A program made the translations under genes and the position numbers. The notes below the pieces were generated by a model. It worked only from the letters and a program-made list of their open reading frames with translations, ran no database searches and was not told the origin of the DNA. A DNA stretch of 64,000 nucleotides from positions 365,501-429,500 of the forward strand of contig NZ_CP067420.1 of the NCBI RefSeq assembly GCF_016653635.2, written 5' to 3'. This document shows positions 34,716-44,251 of the stretch, one piece after another. The DNA comes from Skermanella sp. TT6. Lineage in GTDB: Bacteria; Pseudomonadota; Alphaproteobacteria; Azospirillales; Azospirillaceae. Positions within the stretch are counted from its first letter, which is position 1. Every line of letters starts with the position of its first letter.

Positions 34716-36101
34716 ATGATCCGCGTTTTCAACATGTTCGTTCCGACCTCTTTCCTTTTCCTGGCGCTTGCCGACGCGGGTGTTCTGGCAAGCGCCATGA
34801 TCCTGTGTCTCAGCCTCAGCTATGCAACACTGGACATAGTTCTCACCAACCAGGAGGGACATCTTCATCAAACCATCGTGTTCACGGCGATGACGATACC
34901 GTGCCTTTTCATGATGGGACTGTACGAGCGGAAATACCTGCTGACGATCAAGGTGCTTTATCTGCGCATATTGATCGGGCTCGGCCTCTCGTTCCTGTGC
35001 CTGATGACGATCTTCTACGTGGTCCCCGGCAGCAGGATCTGGATGAGCGCGCTGTTCCCGGCGCTGGCCCTGGCTTCGGTGGGATTGCTCGGGAACCGTG
35101 CGGTGGTGACCCGCATCGCCAGCATCCAGTCCCTGAAGAACCGGGTGCTGGTACTGGGCACCGGGCCGCAGGCGCAGCGGATCGAGCGGGCGGAGCGGGA
35201 GCTCCGGCCGGCCAACTTCATCGTGCTGGGCTTCGCGCCGGTCGAGCCGTGCGCCACCTGCGTCACCGAGAGCCGGGTGGTGCGGGCCAACGACCTGCTG
35301 TCCCTGTGCGAGACGCTGAACGCCGACGAGGTGGTGGTGGCGCTGGAGCACCCGGAACAGAGCGTCCCGCGCGAGACGCTGCTCCAGTTCCGCCTCAGGG
35401 GCATCCGCATCCTCGACACCGCGACCTTCTTCGAGCGGGAGTTCGGCCAGCTCGAGATCGACCGCCCCTATCCGAACTGGCTGCTGTTCTCCAACGGCAG
35501 CACCATGGGCCGGTTCGAGACGGCGGTGAAGCGGACGTTCGACATCACGGTCAGCCTGGGTTTCCTGCTGTTCGCTCTGCCGCTGCTGTGCTTCACGGCG
35601 CTAGCGGTCAAGCTGGAGGACGGGGGGCCCATCTTCTACCGGCAGGAGCGGGTCGGCCTGAACGGGCGCAAGTTCTCGGTCATCAAGTTCCGCAGCATGC
35701 GCGTCGACGCGGAGAAGGATGGCGTCGCCCGCTGGGCGTCGGTCGACGACCCTCGGGTGACCTTCATCGGCGGCATCATCCGCAAGATCCGGATCGACGA
35801 GATCCCGCAGATCTTCAACGTGCTGAGCGGCGAGATGAGCTTCGTCGGCCCCCGGCCGGAGCGTCCCAGCATCGTCAACGACCTGATCAAGGACATGTCC
35901 TGCTATCCCTACCGGCACATCGTCAAGCCGGGGATCACCGGATGGGCCCAGGTCAACTACCCCTACGGCGCGTCGATCGCCGACGCGCGCGAGAAGCTGA
36001 AGTTCGACCTCTACTACGTCAAGAACTGCAGCCTGATGCTCGACCTGATCATCCTGCTCCAGACCGTCCGCGTGGTGATCTGGCCCCAGGGCGTGCGCTG
36101 A
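34716..36101 (+). CDS. Undecaprenyl-phosphate sugar phosphotransferase (EpsB/TIGR03013-like)
   Basis: Starts exopolysaccharide repeat-unit assembly by moving a sugar-1-phosphate onto undecaprenyl phosphate. The 461-aa protein has four or five N-terminal helices (residues 10-130), a CoA-binding-like Rossmann segment opening NRVLVLGTGPQAQRIERAE, and a C-terminal bacterial sugar transferase domain. That domain has a membrane hairpin (VSLGFLLFALPLLCFTALAV), then GPIFYRQERVGLNG, the KFRSMR motif and SFVGPRPERP. WAQVNYPYGAS lies near the end. The relatively short N-terminal membrane domain and NYPYG wording resemble the EpsB group linked to exosortase/PEP-CTERM loci. No exosortase or other eps genes are in the window. 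It sits divergent from a type I exporter. Confidence 0.9.
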   Translation: MIRVFNMFVPTSFLFLALADAGVLASAMILCLSLSYATLDIVLTNQEGHLHQTIVFTAMTIPCLFMMGLYERKYLLTIKVLYLRILIGLGLSFLCLMTIFYVVPGSRIWMSALFPALALASVGLLGNRAVVTRIASIQSLKNRVLVLGTGPQAQRIERAERELRPANFIVLGFAPVEPCATCVTESRVVRANDLLSLCETLNADEVVVALEHPEQSVPRETLLQFRLRGIRILDTATFFEREFGQLEIDRPYPNWLLFSNGSTMGRFETAVKRTFDITVSLGFLLFALPLLCFTALAVKLEDGGPIFYRQERVGLNGRKFSVIKFRSMRVDAEKDGVARWASVDDPRVTFIGGIIRKIRIDEIPQIFNVLSGEMSFVGPRPERPSIVNDLIKDMSCYPYRHIVKPGITGWAQVNYPYGASIADAREKLKFDLYYVKNCSLMLDLIILLQTVRVVIWPQGVR

Positions 36102-36134
36102 CGGGGGCCCCGCCGGGGCGCGACGGCGCTGGCG

Positions 36135-36821
36135 TCACTCCAGGACGTCGTCCTGCAGGTTCTGCAGGATCTCGGCCGCGTCCTCGTCGCCCCGCTCGAC
36201 GGCGGCCTCCAGCAGGTCCACGATCGTGACCTCGTCCGGCGGGTCCTGATCGGTCATGTAGAGCACCGCGAGGCGGGTCATGGCCGAGGCCTCGCCTCCG
36301 TCGGCGGCGATCCGGTAGAAGCGCTTGGCGGCGTCGCGGTCGACCGCCTGGCCCAGCATTCCCTGGTCATAGGCGAGGCCGACATTGAAGGCGGCCTTGG
36401 CGTTGCCGTACTCCGCCGCCAGCAGGTAATGGCCGAAGCCGGCATCGGGATCGGCCGACACGCCGGCGCCCCGGATATAGCAGTCGCCGATCATGCCGTG
36501 GGCCAGCCCGGACAGGGTATGCTCCGGGTGCTCGGGGTCGTCGGTCTGGTCGGCGGCGTCTTGGAGCAGGGCCAGCGCCCGCTCGGGGTCCGTCTCCCCC
36601 ATGGCGGGGTCGAGCAGCATGGCGGCGCGGTTGATCAGCGCCGACGGCTCGGCCGACATCTCGATCAGGGCGTCCAGCACTGCGGCGATCCGCTCGTGGT
36701 CCGGCTCCGGATCCTGCACCAGCAGGCTGGCGAGCAGCTTGGCGGCGTTGGTGTAGCGTCCGGCGGCGACGCAGTCCTCCGCCGCTTCATAGACACGTTG
36801 AAGATGGGCCGATCCGAGCAT
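36135..36821 (-). CDS. Sel1/TPR-type repeat protein
   Basis: A 228-aa protein of helical repeats. The clearest Sel1-like units are HGMIGDCYIRGAGVSADPDAGF (about residues 107-128), KAAFNVGLAYDQGMLGQAV and SAMTRLAVLYM, each with the A/G-x-x-x-L-G-x-x-Y pattern. TPR-like helices precede them. No signal peptide; probably a cytoplasmic scaffold. ATG 36821 is used because the upstream frame is Arg/Pro-rich without repeat character, and a GGAACC lies just before it. Partner proteins are unknown. It is tail-to-tail with the sugar transferase and 77 bp from the acetyltransferase gene. Confidence 0.75.
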   Translation of the reverse strand: MLGSAHLQRVYEAAEDCVAAGRYTNAAKLLASLLVQDPEPDHERIAAVLDALIEMSAEPSALINRAAMLLDPAMGETDPERALALLQDAADQTDDPEHPEHTLSGLAHGMIGDCYIRGAGVSADPDAGFGHYLLAAEYGNAKAAFNVGLAYDQGMLGQAVDRDAAKRFYRIAADGGEASAMTRLAVLYMTDQDPPDEVTIVDLLEAAVERGDEDAAEILQNLQDDVLE

Positions 36822-36898
36822 CAGGGTTCCAGGACAGTGGGGACAGCCCCTTATGTGGGGACTGGGTCGGCGGAGCGGGAGGGGCGCCGGCGCGTGCG

Positions 36899-37558
36899 TC
36901 AGGTCGCCGCCGCCAGCGCGTCGACGTCGCCGCCGGCGATGGCGGGGATGTTGCGGGTGATCCGTTCCGCGTCCCAGTCCCACCAGCGCAGCCGAAGCAG
37001 CCGTTCGACGTCCCGCGGGCCGTAGCGCATGCGGACGATCCGCGCCGGGTTTCCGGCGACCACCGCGTAGGGCGGCACGTCCCGCGTCACCACCGCCCGC
37101 GCGGCGACGATCGCGCCGTCGCCGATGGTGACGCCGGGCAGGATCGTGCTCTTCCAGCCGGTCCAGACGTCGTTGCCGACCACGGTGTCGCCGCGGCCCG
37201 GGAAGTCGGCCTCGCCCTCGAAGCGCCCGGCCCAGGCGCCCCCGAAGATCAGGAAGGGATAGGTGGACGGCGCCGCGGTCCGGTGGTTGCCGCCGTTCAT
37301 CAGGAACGCGGTTCCCGTCGCCAGGGCGCAGAACCGGCCGATCCGGAGCCGGTCGCCGGTGAACTCGTAATGGTACAGCACGTTCCGGAGGAAGGCTTCC
37401 GGCCCCTCCGGGTCGTCGTAATAGGTGTAGGCGCCGATCTCCACGCTGGGCGGGAGCGGCAGGTTGCGCACGAACATCACCCGGGGATGGTCCGCCAGGG
37501 GGTGCAGGGCATCGGGGTCGGGACCGAAGCGCGGATCGTGCCGCCGCCCGCCTGTCAT
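36899..37558 (-). CDS. CatB/Vat-like hexapeptide O-acetyltransferase
   Basis: A left-handed beta-helix acyltransferase of the xenobiotic (CatB/Vat) type, 219 aa. The fold is visible as repeated hexapeptides (IGRFCALATGTAF; VGNDVWTGWKSTILPG; IGDGAIVAARAVVT). The family motif FLMNGGNHRTAAPSTYPF contains the catalytic His. VVAGNPARIVRMRY closes the helix. ATG 37558 has GAGGAGG at good spacing. Characterised relatives acetylate chloramphenicol or streptogramins, but many chromosomal members have unknown natural substrates, so resistance should not be assumed. It follows the cation antiporter gene by 13 bp and may be the last gene of the queuosine-linked transcript. Confidence 0.87.
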   Translation of the reverse strand: MTGGRRHDPRFGPDPDALHPLADHPRVMFVRNLPLPPSVEIGAYTYYDDPEGPEAFLRNVLYHYEFTGDRLRIGRFCALATGTAFLMNGGNHRTAAPSTYPFLIFGGAWAGRFEGEADFPGRGDTVVGNDVWTGWKSTILPGVTIGDGAIVAARAVVTRDVPPYAVVAGNPARIVRMRYGPRDVERLLRLRWWDWDAERITRNIPAIAGGDVDALAAAT

Positions 37559-37571
37559 CGGCGCCGCCTCC

Positions 37572-38558
37572 TCAGGCGAGGCCCAGGACCGCCCGGGCGC
37601 CGGGCGAGAGCTGGACCGCGAGATAGGCCGCATAGCATCCCAGGAGCGCCGCCCCCTCCCAGCGGTTGACGCGCCAGCCGGTGACGGCGAAGACCACCAG
37701 CAGCCCGGCGGTCGCGAGCATCACCCAGATGTCGAAGCCGGCGATCTCGGGCGGGATCGAGATCGGCGTGACGACGGCGGTGACGCCGGCGATGCCCAGG
37801 ATATTGAAGATGTTGCTGCCGATGATGTTGCCGAAGGCGACGTCGGTCTGCTTCCGGATCGCGGCCATGACCGAGGTCACCAGCTCCGGCAGCGAGGTGC
37901 CGATCGCCACCAGGGTCAGGCCGATGACCGCCTCCGACAGTCCGGCGGCCCGGGCGATCACAAGGGCCGCGTCGACCAGCAGGCTCGCCCCGTATACGAC
38001 CCCGGCGATGCCGCCCACGATGAACAGGCCGCCCAGGCCGAACCCCATGGTGCGCGGCGGCAGGTCGGCCACGCTGTCGGCCTCGGCGGCATGCACCGTG
38101 GCGGACGGGCTCCCGTCGTCCCGTTCCGTGAAATAGGTGTAGACGGTGTAGGCGGCGAGCAGCATCAGGAAGACGATGCCGACCCAGCGGGCGAGCGACC
38201 CGGCCAGGACCGCCGCCACCAGCAGCACGCTGACGCCGATCAGCACCGGCCCGTCGCGCCGGAAAGCCTCCTTGGTGGTGGCCATCGGCAGGATCACCGC
38301 CGAGACGCCCAGGATCAGCAGGATGTTCGCGATGTTGCTGCCGACCACGTTGCCGATCGCAACCCCCGGCGCGCCGATCAGGGCCGCCTGGAGGCTGGTG
38401 ACCAGTTCCGGGGTGGAGGTGCCGAAGCCGACCAGCGTCAGCCCGATCAGCATGGGCGAGACGCCCAGCCGCTGCGCCACCGCCACGCTGCCCCTGACCA
38501 GGGCCTCGCCCCCGGCCACCAGGAGCACAAGGCCGAGCAGAAGTTGAAGGATCGTCAT
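37572..38558 (-). CDS. Calcium/sodium antiporter family protein (YrbG-like)
   Basis: An inner-membrane exchanger of the CaCA superfamily, 328 aa with about ten helices in two inverted halves. Each half carries the alpha-repeat with acidic core: GFGTSTPELVTS with GNVVGSNIANILLILG, and AIGTSLPELVTS with GNIIGSNIFNILGIAG. These Glu, Asn and Ser positions bind the exchanged cations. A hydrophilic loop of about 30 residues links the halves. ATG 38558 is well placed at the first helix. The upstream queG ends 61 bp away on the same strand. Confidence 0.92.
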   Translation of the reverse strand: MTILQLLLGLVLLVAGGEALVRGSVAVAQRLGVSPMLIGLTLVGFGTSTPELVTSLQAALIGAPGVAIGNVVGSNIANILLILGVSAVILPMATTKEAFRRDGPVLIGVSVLLVAAVLAGSLARWVGIVFLMLLAAYTVYTYFTERDDGSPSATVHAAEADSVADLPPRTMGFGLGGLFIVGGIAGVVYGASLLVDAALVIARAAGLSEAVIGLTLVAIGTSLPELVTSVMAAIRKQTDVAFGNIIGSNIFNILGIAGVTAVVTPISIPPEIAGFDIWVMLATAGLLVVFAVTGWRVNRWEGAALLGCYAAYLAVQLSPGARAVLGLA

Positions 38559-38619
38559 GGCGGGGTCTCTCGCGGGCCGTGGAGTTCCGCCAAGGGTCTG
38601 ACGCGAAGGTGCCCCGCGG

Positions 38620-39702
38620 TCAAAGGGAAAATTCGGGGGGTGTCCCGCCCAGCCGCTCCAGCGCCCAGCGGGCGGCGTCGCGCACCAGGTCCGAGGCGTC
38701 GCGTGTCAGCGGCTCCACGACGGCGGAAAAGGCGGGATCGCCGCTGTTGCCCAGCGCTGTCAGCACGTTGCGGACGAACCGGTCGCGGCCGATCCGCTTG
38801 ATCGGGGAGCCGGCGAAGACCTGTCGGAACCCGGCATCGTCCAGTTGCGCCAGATCGGCCAGCCGGGGCGCCGTCAGTTCCGCGCGCGGCAGGAAGGCCG
38901 CCTCCCGCGTGCGGCGGGCGAACTTGTTCCAGGGGCAGGCGGCCAAGCAGTCGTCGCAGCCGTAGATCCGGTTGCCCATCAGGGGGCGCAGCTCCTCCGG
39001 GATCGGTCCCTTGTGCTCGATCGTCAGGTAGGAGACGCAGCGCCGCGCGTCGAGCCGATAGGGTTCCGGGAACGCCGCCGTGGGGCAGGCGTCCTGGCAG
39101 CGCCGGCAGGAGCCGCAGATATCCTTGCCCGGCGGGTCCGGCGGCAGGTCCAGGGCGGTATAGACCTCGCCCAGGAACAGCCAGGAGCCATGCTCGCGCG
39201 ACACCAGGTTGGTGTGCTTGCCCTGCCAGCCCAGCCCGGCCCGTTCCGCCAGGGGCTTCTCCATGACCGGGGCGGTATCGACGAAGACCTTGACCTCCGC
39301 CGCGAATTCCCGGTGGACCCACTGGGCGAGCGCCTTGAGCCGGGACTTGACCACGTCGTGGTAGTCGCGCCCGCGCGCGTAGACCGAGACGACGCCGCGG
39401 TCGGCATGCTCCAGCAACCCCCGCGGGTCCTCGTGCGGCGCGTAGGACATTCCGAGCGCGATGACGGTGCGGGCATCCGGCCACAGCACCTGCGGGTCGC
39501 CCCGGCGGTCGGCCTTCTCGACCATCCAGCCCATGTCGCCGTGCATGCCCCGGGCCAGGAACTCGCCCAGCCGCTCGCGGGCCTCGTCTCCCAGCCGGGC
39601 GGGGGCGAACCCGACCGCGTCGAAGCCGAGACCCAGCGCCCGATCGCGGATCGCCTCCCGGATCCCATCGGATGTCTTCCGCCTGGGTTCAGCCACGGCC
39701 AC
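38620..39702 (-). CDS. queG: Epoxyqueuosine reductase QueG
   Basis: Catalyses the last step of queuosine formation in tRNA, reducing epoxyqueuosine with cobalamin and two iron-sulfur clusters. The 360-aa protein has the QueG N-terminal cobalamin-binding part ([11 protein letters not shown]...[28 protein letters not shown]), then two ferredoxin motifs [12 protein letters not shown] and [18 protein letters not shown]-like C-terminal region follows ([16 protein letters not shown]). The start is GTG 39702, which overlaps the end of queF by 14 bp; a second in-frame GTG at 39696 is possible. The tight overlap indicates coupled translation in the queA-tgt-queF-queG unit. Confidence 0.96.
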   Translation of the reverse strand: MAVAEPRRKTSDGIREAIRDRALGLGFDAVGFAPARLGDEARERLGEFLARGMHGDMGWMVEKADRRGDPQVLWPDARTVIALGMSYAPHEDPRGLLEHADRGVVSVYARGRDYHDVVKSRLKALAQWVHREFAAEVKVFVDTAPVMEKPLAERAGLGWQGKHTNLVSREHGSWLFLGEVYTALDLPPDPPGKDICGSCRRCQDACPTAAFPEPYRLDARRCVSYLTIEHKGPIPEELRPLMGNRIYGCDDCLAACPWNKFARRTREAAFLPRAELTAPRLADLAQLDDAGFRQVFAGSPIKRIGRDRFVRNVLTALGNSGDPAFSAVVEPLTRDASDLVRDAARWALERLGGTPPEFSL

Positions 39703-40153
39703 GGTAGGGGGCCACGCCCTGGTCCGGGATCCAGACGCCGTCCGGAACCGGCCCGGTCTGGTAGAACACGTCGATCGGGATGCCGCCGCGCGGGTACCAA
39801 TAGCCGCCGATGCGCAGCCAGGAAGGACTCAGCTCCGCCTCCAGCCGCTTGGCGATGCCCACAGTGCAGGCCTCGTGGAAGGCGCCGTGGTTGCGGAACG
39901 AGGTCAGGAACAGCTTCAGCGACTTGCTCTCGACCAGCCAGTCGCCCGGAACATAGTCGATCACCAGGTGGGCGAAGTCGGGCTGGCCGGTGATCGGGCA
40001 TAGGGAGGTGAACTCGGGGGCGGCGAAGCGCACCAGATAGGCCGTGCCGGGGTGCGGGTTCGGCACGCGCTCCAGCACCGCCTCCTCGGGCGAGGCCGGC
40101 TGGGCGGTGCTGCCGCCGAGCTGGGTCAGGCCGTCATAGATCGACTGGGACAC
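39689..40153 (-). CDS. queF: NADPH-dependent preQ0 reductase QueF (short type)
   Basis: Reduces 7-cyano-7-deazaguanine (preQ0) to 7-aminomethyl-7-deazaguanine (preQ1). The 154-aa protein is the short, homomeric form. The catalytic Cys and Asp are in [14 protein letters not shown], and the QueF signature [15 protein letters not shown] contains the substrate-binding Glu and Ser. The C terminus [13 protein letters not shown] is typical. Its ATG at 40153 lies inside the last codons of tgt (20-bp overlap), and its own end overlaps queG. This gene is usual for bacteria that insert preQ1 with a bacterial-type Tgt. Confidence 0.96.
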   Translation of the reverse strand: MSQSIYDGLTQLGGSTAQPASPEEAVLERVPNPHPGTAYLVRFAAPEFTSLCPITGQPDFAHLVIDYVPGDWLVESKSLKLFLTSFRNHGAFHEACTVGIAKRLEAELSPSWLRIGGYWYPRGGIPIDVFYQTGPVPDGVWIPDQGVAPYRGRG

Positions 40154-41348
40154 TCGAACTCTCCTCGGGAACAGGGGGTGCGGCCACGGGGCCGGCGAGC
40201 GGGTCGGGAACCGCGGGCAGGTCGCCGAGCGCCAGCCCGGCCTCCAGCTCGGCCGCGCGCCGCTCGAAGCAGCCTTCCTCGATGGCGCGCCGCAGCTCCG
40301 CCATCAGGTCCTGGTAATAGGTCAGGTTGTGCCAGGTCAGCAGCATCGGCCCCAGCATCTCGCCGGCCCTGAACAGGTGGTGCAGGTAGCCGCGGGTATA
40401 GTCGCGGCAGGCGGGGCAGCGGCACTCCTCGTCCAGCGGGCGGGTGTCGTGGGCATGGCGCGCGTTCCGCATGTTCAGCACGCCGCGCCGGACGAAGGCC
40501 TGCCCCGTGCGGCCCGACCGCGTCGGCATCACGCAGTCGAACATGTCGATCCCGCGCCGGACCGCGCCGATCAGGTCGCTCGGCCGGCCGACGCCCATCA
40601 GGTAGCGCGGCCGGTCCGCCGGCATCAGCGGCGTCGTGAAATCCAGCACGTCGAACATCATTTGCTGGCCCTCGCCGACCGCCAGCCCGCCGACCGCGTA
40701 GCCGTCGAACCCGATGCCGGTCAGCGCCTCCACCGATTCCGCCCGCAGGTCGGGGTAGACGCCGCCCTGCACGATGCCGAACAGCCCGTAGCCCGGCCGC
40801 TCCACGAAGGCGTCGCGCGAGCGCCGGGCCCAGCGCATGCTGAGCCTCATCGACTTCTCCGCCACTTCATGGGTGGCGGGGAAGGGCGTGCATTCGTCCA
40901 GGCACATGGTCACGTTGCTGTCCAGCAGGTGCTGGATCCGCATGGACCGTTCCGGCGTCAGGCGGTGGCGCCGCCCGTCCAGGTGCGATTTGAAGGTGAC
41001 GCCGTCCTCGTCCAGGGTCCGCAGGTCGGACAGCGACATCACCTGGAAGCCGCCGGAGTCGGTCAGGATCGGGCCGTTCCAGTTCATGAACCTGTGCAGC
41101 CCGCCGAACTGGGCCACCCGCTCCGCCGTCGGGCGCAGCATCAGGTGGTAGGTGTTGCCCAGCAGGATCTGCGCGCCGGTCTCCCTCACCGATCCGGGCA
41201 GCATGCCCTTGACCGTGCCGACCGTGCCGACCGGCATGAAGGCCGGGGTCTCGACCGCGCCGTGGGCGGTCGTCAGGCGGCCGCGCCGGGCGGCGCCCTC
41301 GGTCTTCAGGAGTTCGAAACCCAAACCCAAACCCATGGGGGCGGTCAT
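40134..41348 (-). CDS. tgt: tRNA-guanine transglycosylase
   Basis: Exchanges G34 of GUN-anticodon tRNAs for preQ1. The 404-aa product contains the bacterial Tgt landmarks: substrate pocket [13 protein letters not shown] with nucleophile-region Asp, [21 protein letters not shown], the nucleophilic Asp in [12 protein letters not shown], and the zinc site ending in [18 protein letters not shown] Pro/Ala-rich tail of about 25 residues extends beyond the family end. ATG 41348 overlaps the queA stop (ATGA); a second ATG at 41336 is possible. The frame stays open far upstream, but there it is only antiparallel shadow of queA codons. Confidence 0.96.
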   Translation of the reverse strand: MTAPMGLGLGFELLKTEGAARRGRLTTAHGAVETPAFMPVGTVGTVKGMLPGSVRETGAQILLGNTYHLMLRPTAERVAQFGGLHRFMNWNGPILTDSGGFQVMSLSDLRTLDEDGVTFKSHLDGRRHRLTPERSMRIQHLLDSNVTMCLDECTPFPATHEVAEKSMRLSMRWARRSRDAFVERPGYGLFGIVQGGVYPDLRAESVEALTGIGFDGYAVGGLAVGEGQQMMFDVLDFTTPLMPADRPRYLMGVGRPSDLIGAVRRGIDMFDCVMPTRSGRTGQAFVRRGVLNMRNARHAHDTRPLDEECRCPACRDYTRGYLHHLFRAGEMLGPMLLTWHNLTYYQDLMAELRRAIEEGCFERRAAELEAGLALGDLPAVPDPLAGPVAAPPVPEESSSVPVDL

Positions 41349-42397
41349 TCCCGGGGTGCCCTTTCCAGCAGCGAGGTGTCGCCGTAGGAATAGAACCGGT
41401 ACCCCGAGGCGATGGCATGGGCGTAGGCGGCGCGCATGCGGTCCAGCCCGGCGAAGGCCGAGACCAGCATGAACAGCGTCGAGCGGGGGAGATGGAAATT
41501 GGTCAGCAGCAGGTCCACGATCTTGAAGCGGTATCCGGGGGTGATGAAGATGTCGGTGTCGCCGCTGAACGGCGCAAGCGTTCCGTCCTCGGCCGCGGCA
41601 CTTTCCAGCAGCCGGAGCGACGTGGTGCCGACCGCGACGACCCGCCCGCCGGCCCGCCTGGCCTCCGCGACGGCCTCCGCCGTCTCCCGTCCGATCTCGC
41701 CCCATTCGGCATGCATGCGGTGGTCGCGGATGTCCTCGACCTTGACCGGCAGGAAGGTGCCGGCCCCGACATGGAGCGTCACCGGAACCCGGCGGATGCC
41801 GCGTTCGTCCAGCCGCGCCAGCAGGTCGGGCGTGAAATGCAGTCCGGCGGTCGGGGCGGCGACGGCGCCCTCCCGGGCGGCGAAGACCGTCTGGTAGTCC
41901 TGGCGATCCTCCGCCGCCTCGCCCTCGGGCCGGCGGATATAGGGGGGCAGGGGCATCACGCCGTGGCGGTGCAGCGCCGCCATCAGGTCCGACCCGGCGA
42001 CCGAGAAGCGCAGCTCGACGTCGCCGCCCTCGCGCTTGTCCCGCACCTCCGCCGACAGGTCGGGCGCGAAGGCGATGGCATCGCCGACGCGCAGCCGCTT
42101 GCCCGGCTTGGCGAAGGCGTGCCAGGTATCGGCGCCCTCCCGCTTGTGCAGGGTCACCTCGACGCGGACCTCTCCGCGCCGGCCGGAAAGCCGCGCCGGG
42201 ATCACCCGCGTGTCGTTGTAGACCAGCAGGTCGCCGGGGTTCAGCAGGCCGGGCAGGTCGCGCACGATATGGTCGGTGAAGGCGTCGCCGCCGCCGGACC
42301 GGCCGACATGGAGCAGGCGCGCGGCGTCGCGCGGGCGCGCCGGCTGGTCGGCGATCCGGTCGGGCGGCAGATCGAAATCGAAATCGGCGGTTCTCAT
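41345..42397 (-). CDS. queA: S-adenosylmethionine:tRNA ribosyltransferase-isomerase QueA
   Basis: Adds a cyclopentane epoxide from S-adenosylmethionine to preQ1-modified tRNA, giving epoxyqueuosine. The 350-aa protein begins [19 protein letters not shown], the invariant QueA opening. It also contains [51 protein letters not shown] and [21 protein letters not shown] 42397 directly precedes the conserved start. It is the first gene of the leftward queuosine unit and its stop overlaps the tgt start. The yhhQ gene lies 117 bp away, divergent. Confidence 0.97.
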   Translation of the reverse strand: MRTADFDFDLPPDRIADQPARPRDAARLLHVGRSGGGDAFTDHIVRDLPGLLNPGDLLVYNDTRVIPARLSGRRGEVRVEVTLHKREGADTWHAFAKPGKRLRVGDAIAFAPDLSAEVRDKREGGDVELRFSVAGSDLMAALHRHGVMPLPPYIRRPEGEAAEDRQDYQTVFAAREGAVAAPTAGLHFTPDLLARLDERGIRRVPVTLHVGAGTFLPVKVEDIRDHRMHAEWGEIGRETAEAVAEARRAGGRVVAVGTTSLRLLESAAAEDGTLAPFSGDTDIFITPGYRFKIVDLLLTNFHLPRSTLFMLVSAFAGLDRMRAAYAHAIASGYRFYSYGDTSLLERAPRE

Positions 42398-42514
42398 GGG
42401 GAGCGCCCATATAGTCGATCGGAGGCCGAAGGGAAAGCCCAATGATACCGTCGGCGTTGACTCGCGCGGCGGCAATCGGCATAGGGCGCGTTTTGCCGCT
42501 TCCCCGGAACGACC

Positions 42515-43186
42515 ATGTCCAGATCGCCGAGCCCCGGCTATTCGTCCAGCTTTCTTCTGATCGTCGCCCTGTTCGTGACCTGCCTGATCGTCTCGAACGT
42601 CGCGGCGGTCAAGCTGATCATGGTCGGCGGGCTTGTCCTTCCGGCCGCCGTCCTGATCTTCCCCGTAAGCTACATCATCGGCGACGTCCTGACGGAGGTC
42701 TACGGCCTGGACGCCGCCCGGCGGGTGATCTGGCTGGGTTTCCTGTGCAACATCCTGGCGGTCGCGGCCTTCGCGCTGGCGCTGGCCCTGCCCGCGGCCC
42801 CCTTCTGGCACGACCAGGCGGCGTTCGAGGCGATCCTGGGCGCCACGCCGCGCCTGCTGCTGGCGTCCTTCGCGGCCTATCTGGCGGGAGAGTTCGTCAA
42901 CGCCTACGTCCTGGCCTGGCTGAAGGGCCTGACCGGCGGCCGGCTGCTGTGGGTCCGCACCATCGGCTCGACCCTGGTCGGGCAGTTCCTGGACTCCGCC
43001 GTCTTCATGACCGTCGCCTTCGCAGGCGTGCTGCCGGCCGAGGCGCTGGTCGGCGCCGCCGTCACCCAGTGGCTGGTCAAGTCGGGCTTCGAGGCGCTCG
43101 CGACGCCGTTGACGTATCTGGTCGTCGGATACCTGAACAGGACCGAGGGCCGGGCCGGGGGCAGGACAGGCCGGGTGCCGGCCTGA
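42515..43186 (+). CDS. yhhQ: Queuosine precursor transporter YhhQ
   Basis: An inner-membrane importer for 7-deazaguanine precursors (preQ0/preQ1) of the QPTR/VUT family. The 223-aa protein has six hydrophobic segments and the family motif [19 protein letters not shown] near residue 50, together with [18 protein letters not shown] and [14 protein letters not shown] 42515 is followed immediately by a Ser/Pro-rich tail and the first helix. It is divergent from queA and so shares a 117-bp control region with the other queuosine genes, which supports its role in precursor salvage. Its stop codon abuts that of the next, convergent gene with no intervening base. Confidence 0.93.
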   Translation: MSRSPSPGYSSSFLLIVALFVTCLIVSNVAAVKLIMVGGLVLPAAVLIFPVSYIIGDVLTEVYGLDAARRVIWLGFLCNILAVAAFALALALPAAPFWHDQAAFEAILGATPRLLLASFAAYLAGEFVNAYVLAWLKGLTGGRLLWVRTIGSTLVGQFLDSAVFMTVAFAGVLPAEALVGAAVTQWLVKSGFEALATPLTYLVVGYLNRTEGRAGGRTGRVPA

Positions 43187-43933
43187 TCAGCGCAGCCGGA
43201 CCGGCAGGGTGGTGGTCATCGCGAGGCTTTCCGGCGAACTGGCGGCGAGGCTGCCGTTCGGCCGCGCCGACAGGATGACGTAGCGGCGGGACTGCCCCCG
43301 GTCGATCCTGGCCGCGATGTCCTCCCTCCCATTTCCGGAGAAGCTGCCCGAAGCCAGGATCGTCATGGACCAGGAATTGTCCGCCGACGAGAACCTGAGA
43401 TTCTCCTCGTCGACGACGAAACGGGGACGGAACGGGGACTCGTCGTCCTTGGCCGACAGGGGCGGGCGGAACTCCGCCGGGAGGGTCCCTATGTCCAGGC
43501 GCTCGGCGATCGTTCCCGCCAGATGGGAGAGCGGCGCCAGATAGGTGACGGGCTGCCGCGCCTGCCGGAGCAGGAAGAGCAACGGGCAGTTCCGGTAGGT
43601 GTCGAGCACCTCGTCGGGCTCCCCGGGTGCCGCGCGCACGCCCTGGTCCAGCAGTTTCATGTAGTCGGAGCAGTTGCTGACGGTGCGGGTGCCCTGCGGC
43701 GTGGACGCGGTGAAGACCGCGCGCGTCTCGGTCACGGACGTCCCGTACTCCGTCAAGGCGACGCGCAACGCCGGATCGAAGATGGCGGCCTTCGGCAGGG
43801 GATCGTTGCGCGGGATCAGCGCCCCCCAGATCAGGTGGAACCCGATCGCCACCGCCAGTCCCGCCGCGGCGATGCCCGCCAGGAACAGGAAGGTCCGGGT
43901 TTCGTCCGATCTTTCCGGGCCGTTCATGAACAT
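43187..43933 (-). CDS. Unidentified membrane-anchored protein
   Basis: I do not recognise a family. The 248-aa product has one hydrophobic helix near the N terminus (about residues 15-37, FLFLAGIAAAGLAVAIGFHL) and is otherwise hydrophilic, so it is probably anchored with the bulk in the periplasm. Two cysteines, in SNCSDYMKLL and YRNCPLLFLL, could form a disulfide there. A C-terminal half with FVVDEENLRFSS and GSFSGNGREDIAARI has the alternating pattern of a beta-rich domain. GC usage is typical of the genome. Start is ATG 43933 or 43927; the latter has CGGA about ten bases upstream. No neighbour gives a functional clue. Confidence 0.7.
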   Translation of the reverse strand: MFMNGPERSDETRTFLFLAGIAAAGLAVAIGFHLIWGALIPRNDPLPKAAIFDPALRVALTEYGTSVTETRAVFTASTPQGTRTVSNCSDYMKLLDQGVRAAPGEPDEVLDTYRNCPLLFLLRQARQPVTYLAPLSHLAGTIAERLDIGTLPAEFRPPLSAKDDESPFRPRFVVDEENLRFSSADNSWSMTILASGSFSGNGREDIAARIDRGQSRRYVILSARPNGSLAASSPESLAMTTTLPVRLR

Positions 43934-44251
43934 TCCGATGCCGCTTCCACCCTGCCGCCACCATTTGGGCCGCCGCGGCCCGGACTGCAACCGCCTTGCT
44001 GCCATGATGGCATAAGAAGCTTTGGGCATGCACGGTTTTTGGACGGGCTCTTGCGGTACAGGCGATGTCGCTTCCGTCGCGTCCAGGGCAGGCAAGACGA
44101 TACAAAAATCTTCCTTTCATCAGCTGATGCACTATGATCACTGCGCATTCAATGCCTTAAGATTGTGACGTTGACGATTCAAGGCGTATTAATAGACTTA
44201 TATGTATGTAACCATAGAAAAAGTTGCATATCGGAATTTGGAATAACGGCC
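43934..44251. other. AT-richer upstream region of the GNAT-like gene
   Basis: The stretch from about 44040 onward is visibly richer in A/T than anything nearby, with runs such as GTATTAATAGACTTATATG near 44189. A GTG at 44165 opens the same frame as the GNAT-like gene, but the codons between 44165 and 44251 look non-coding. I see no clear repeat ends or attachment site. Confidence 0.45.

Noticed and set aside
36899-37558. Reading the CatB/Vat-like gene as an antibiotic resistance gene
   Set aside because: The fold and catalytic His are present, but chromosomal members commonly have other substrates and there is no resistance or mobile-element context.
41349-42482. In-frame upstream extension of tgt
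   Set aside because: It is a frame shadow over queA with Arg/Pro-rich content; the conserved Tgt start and the ATGA overlap with queA fix the start near 41348.
42398-42514. Possible preQ1 riboswitch between queA and yhhQ
   Set aside because: I could not find the short stem-loop and A-rich tail of the known preQ1 classes; other classes cannot be excluded without covariance-model searching.
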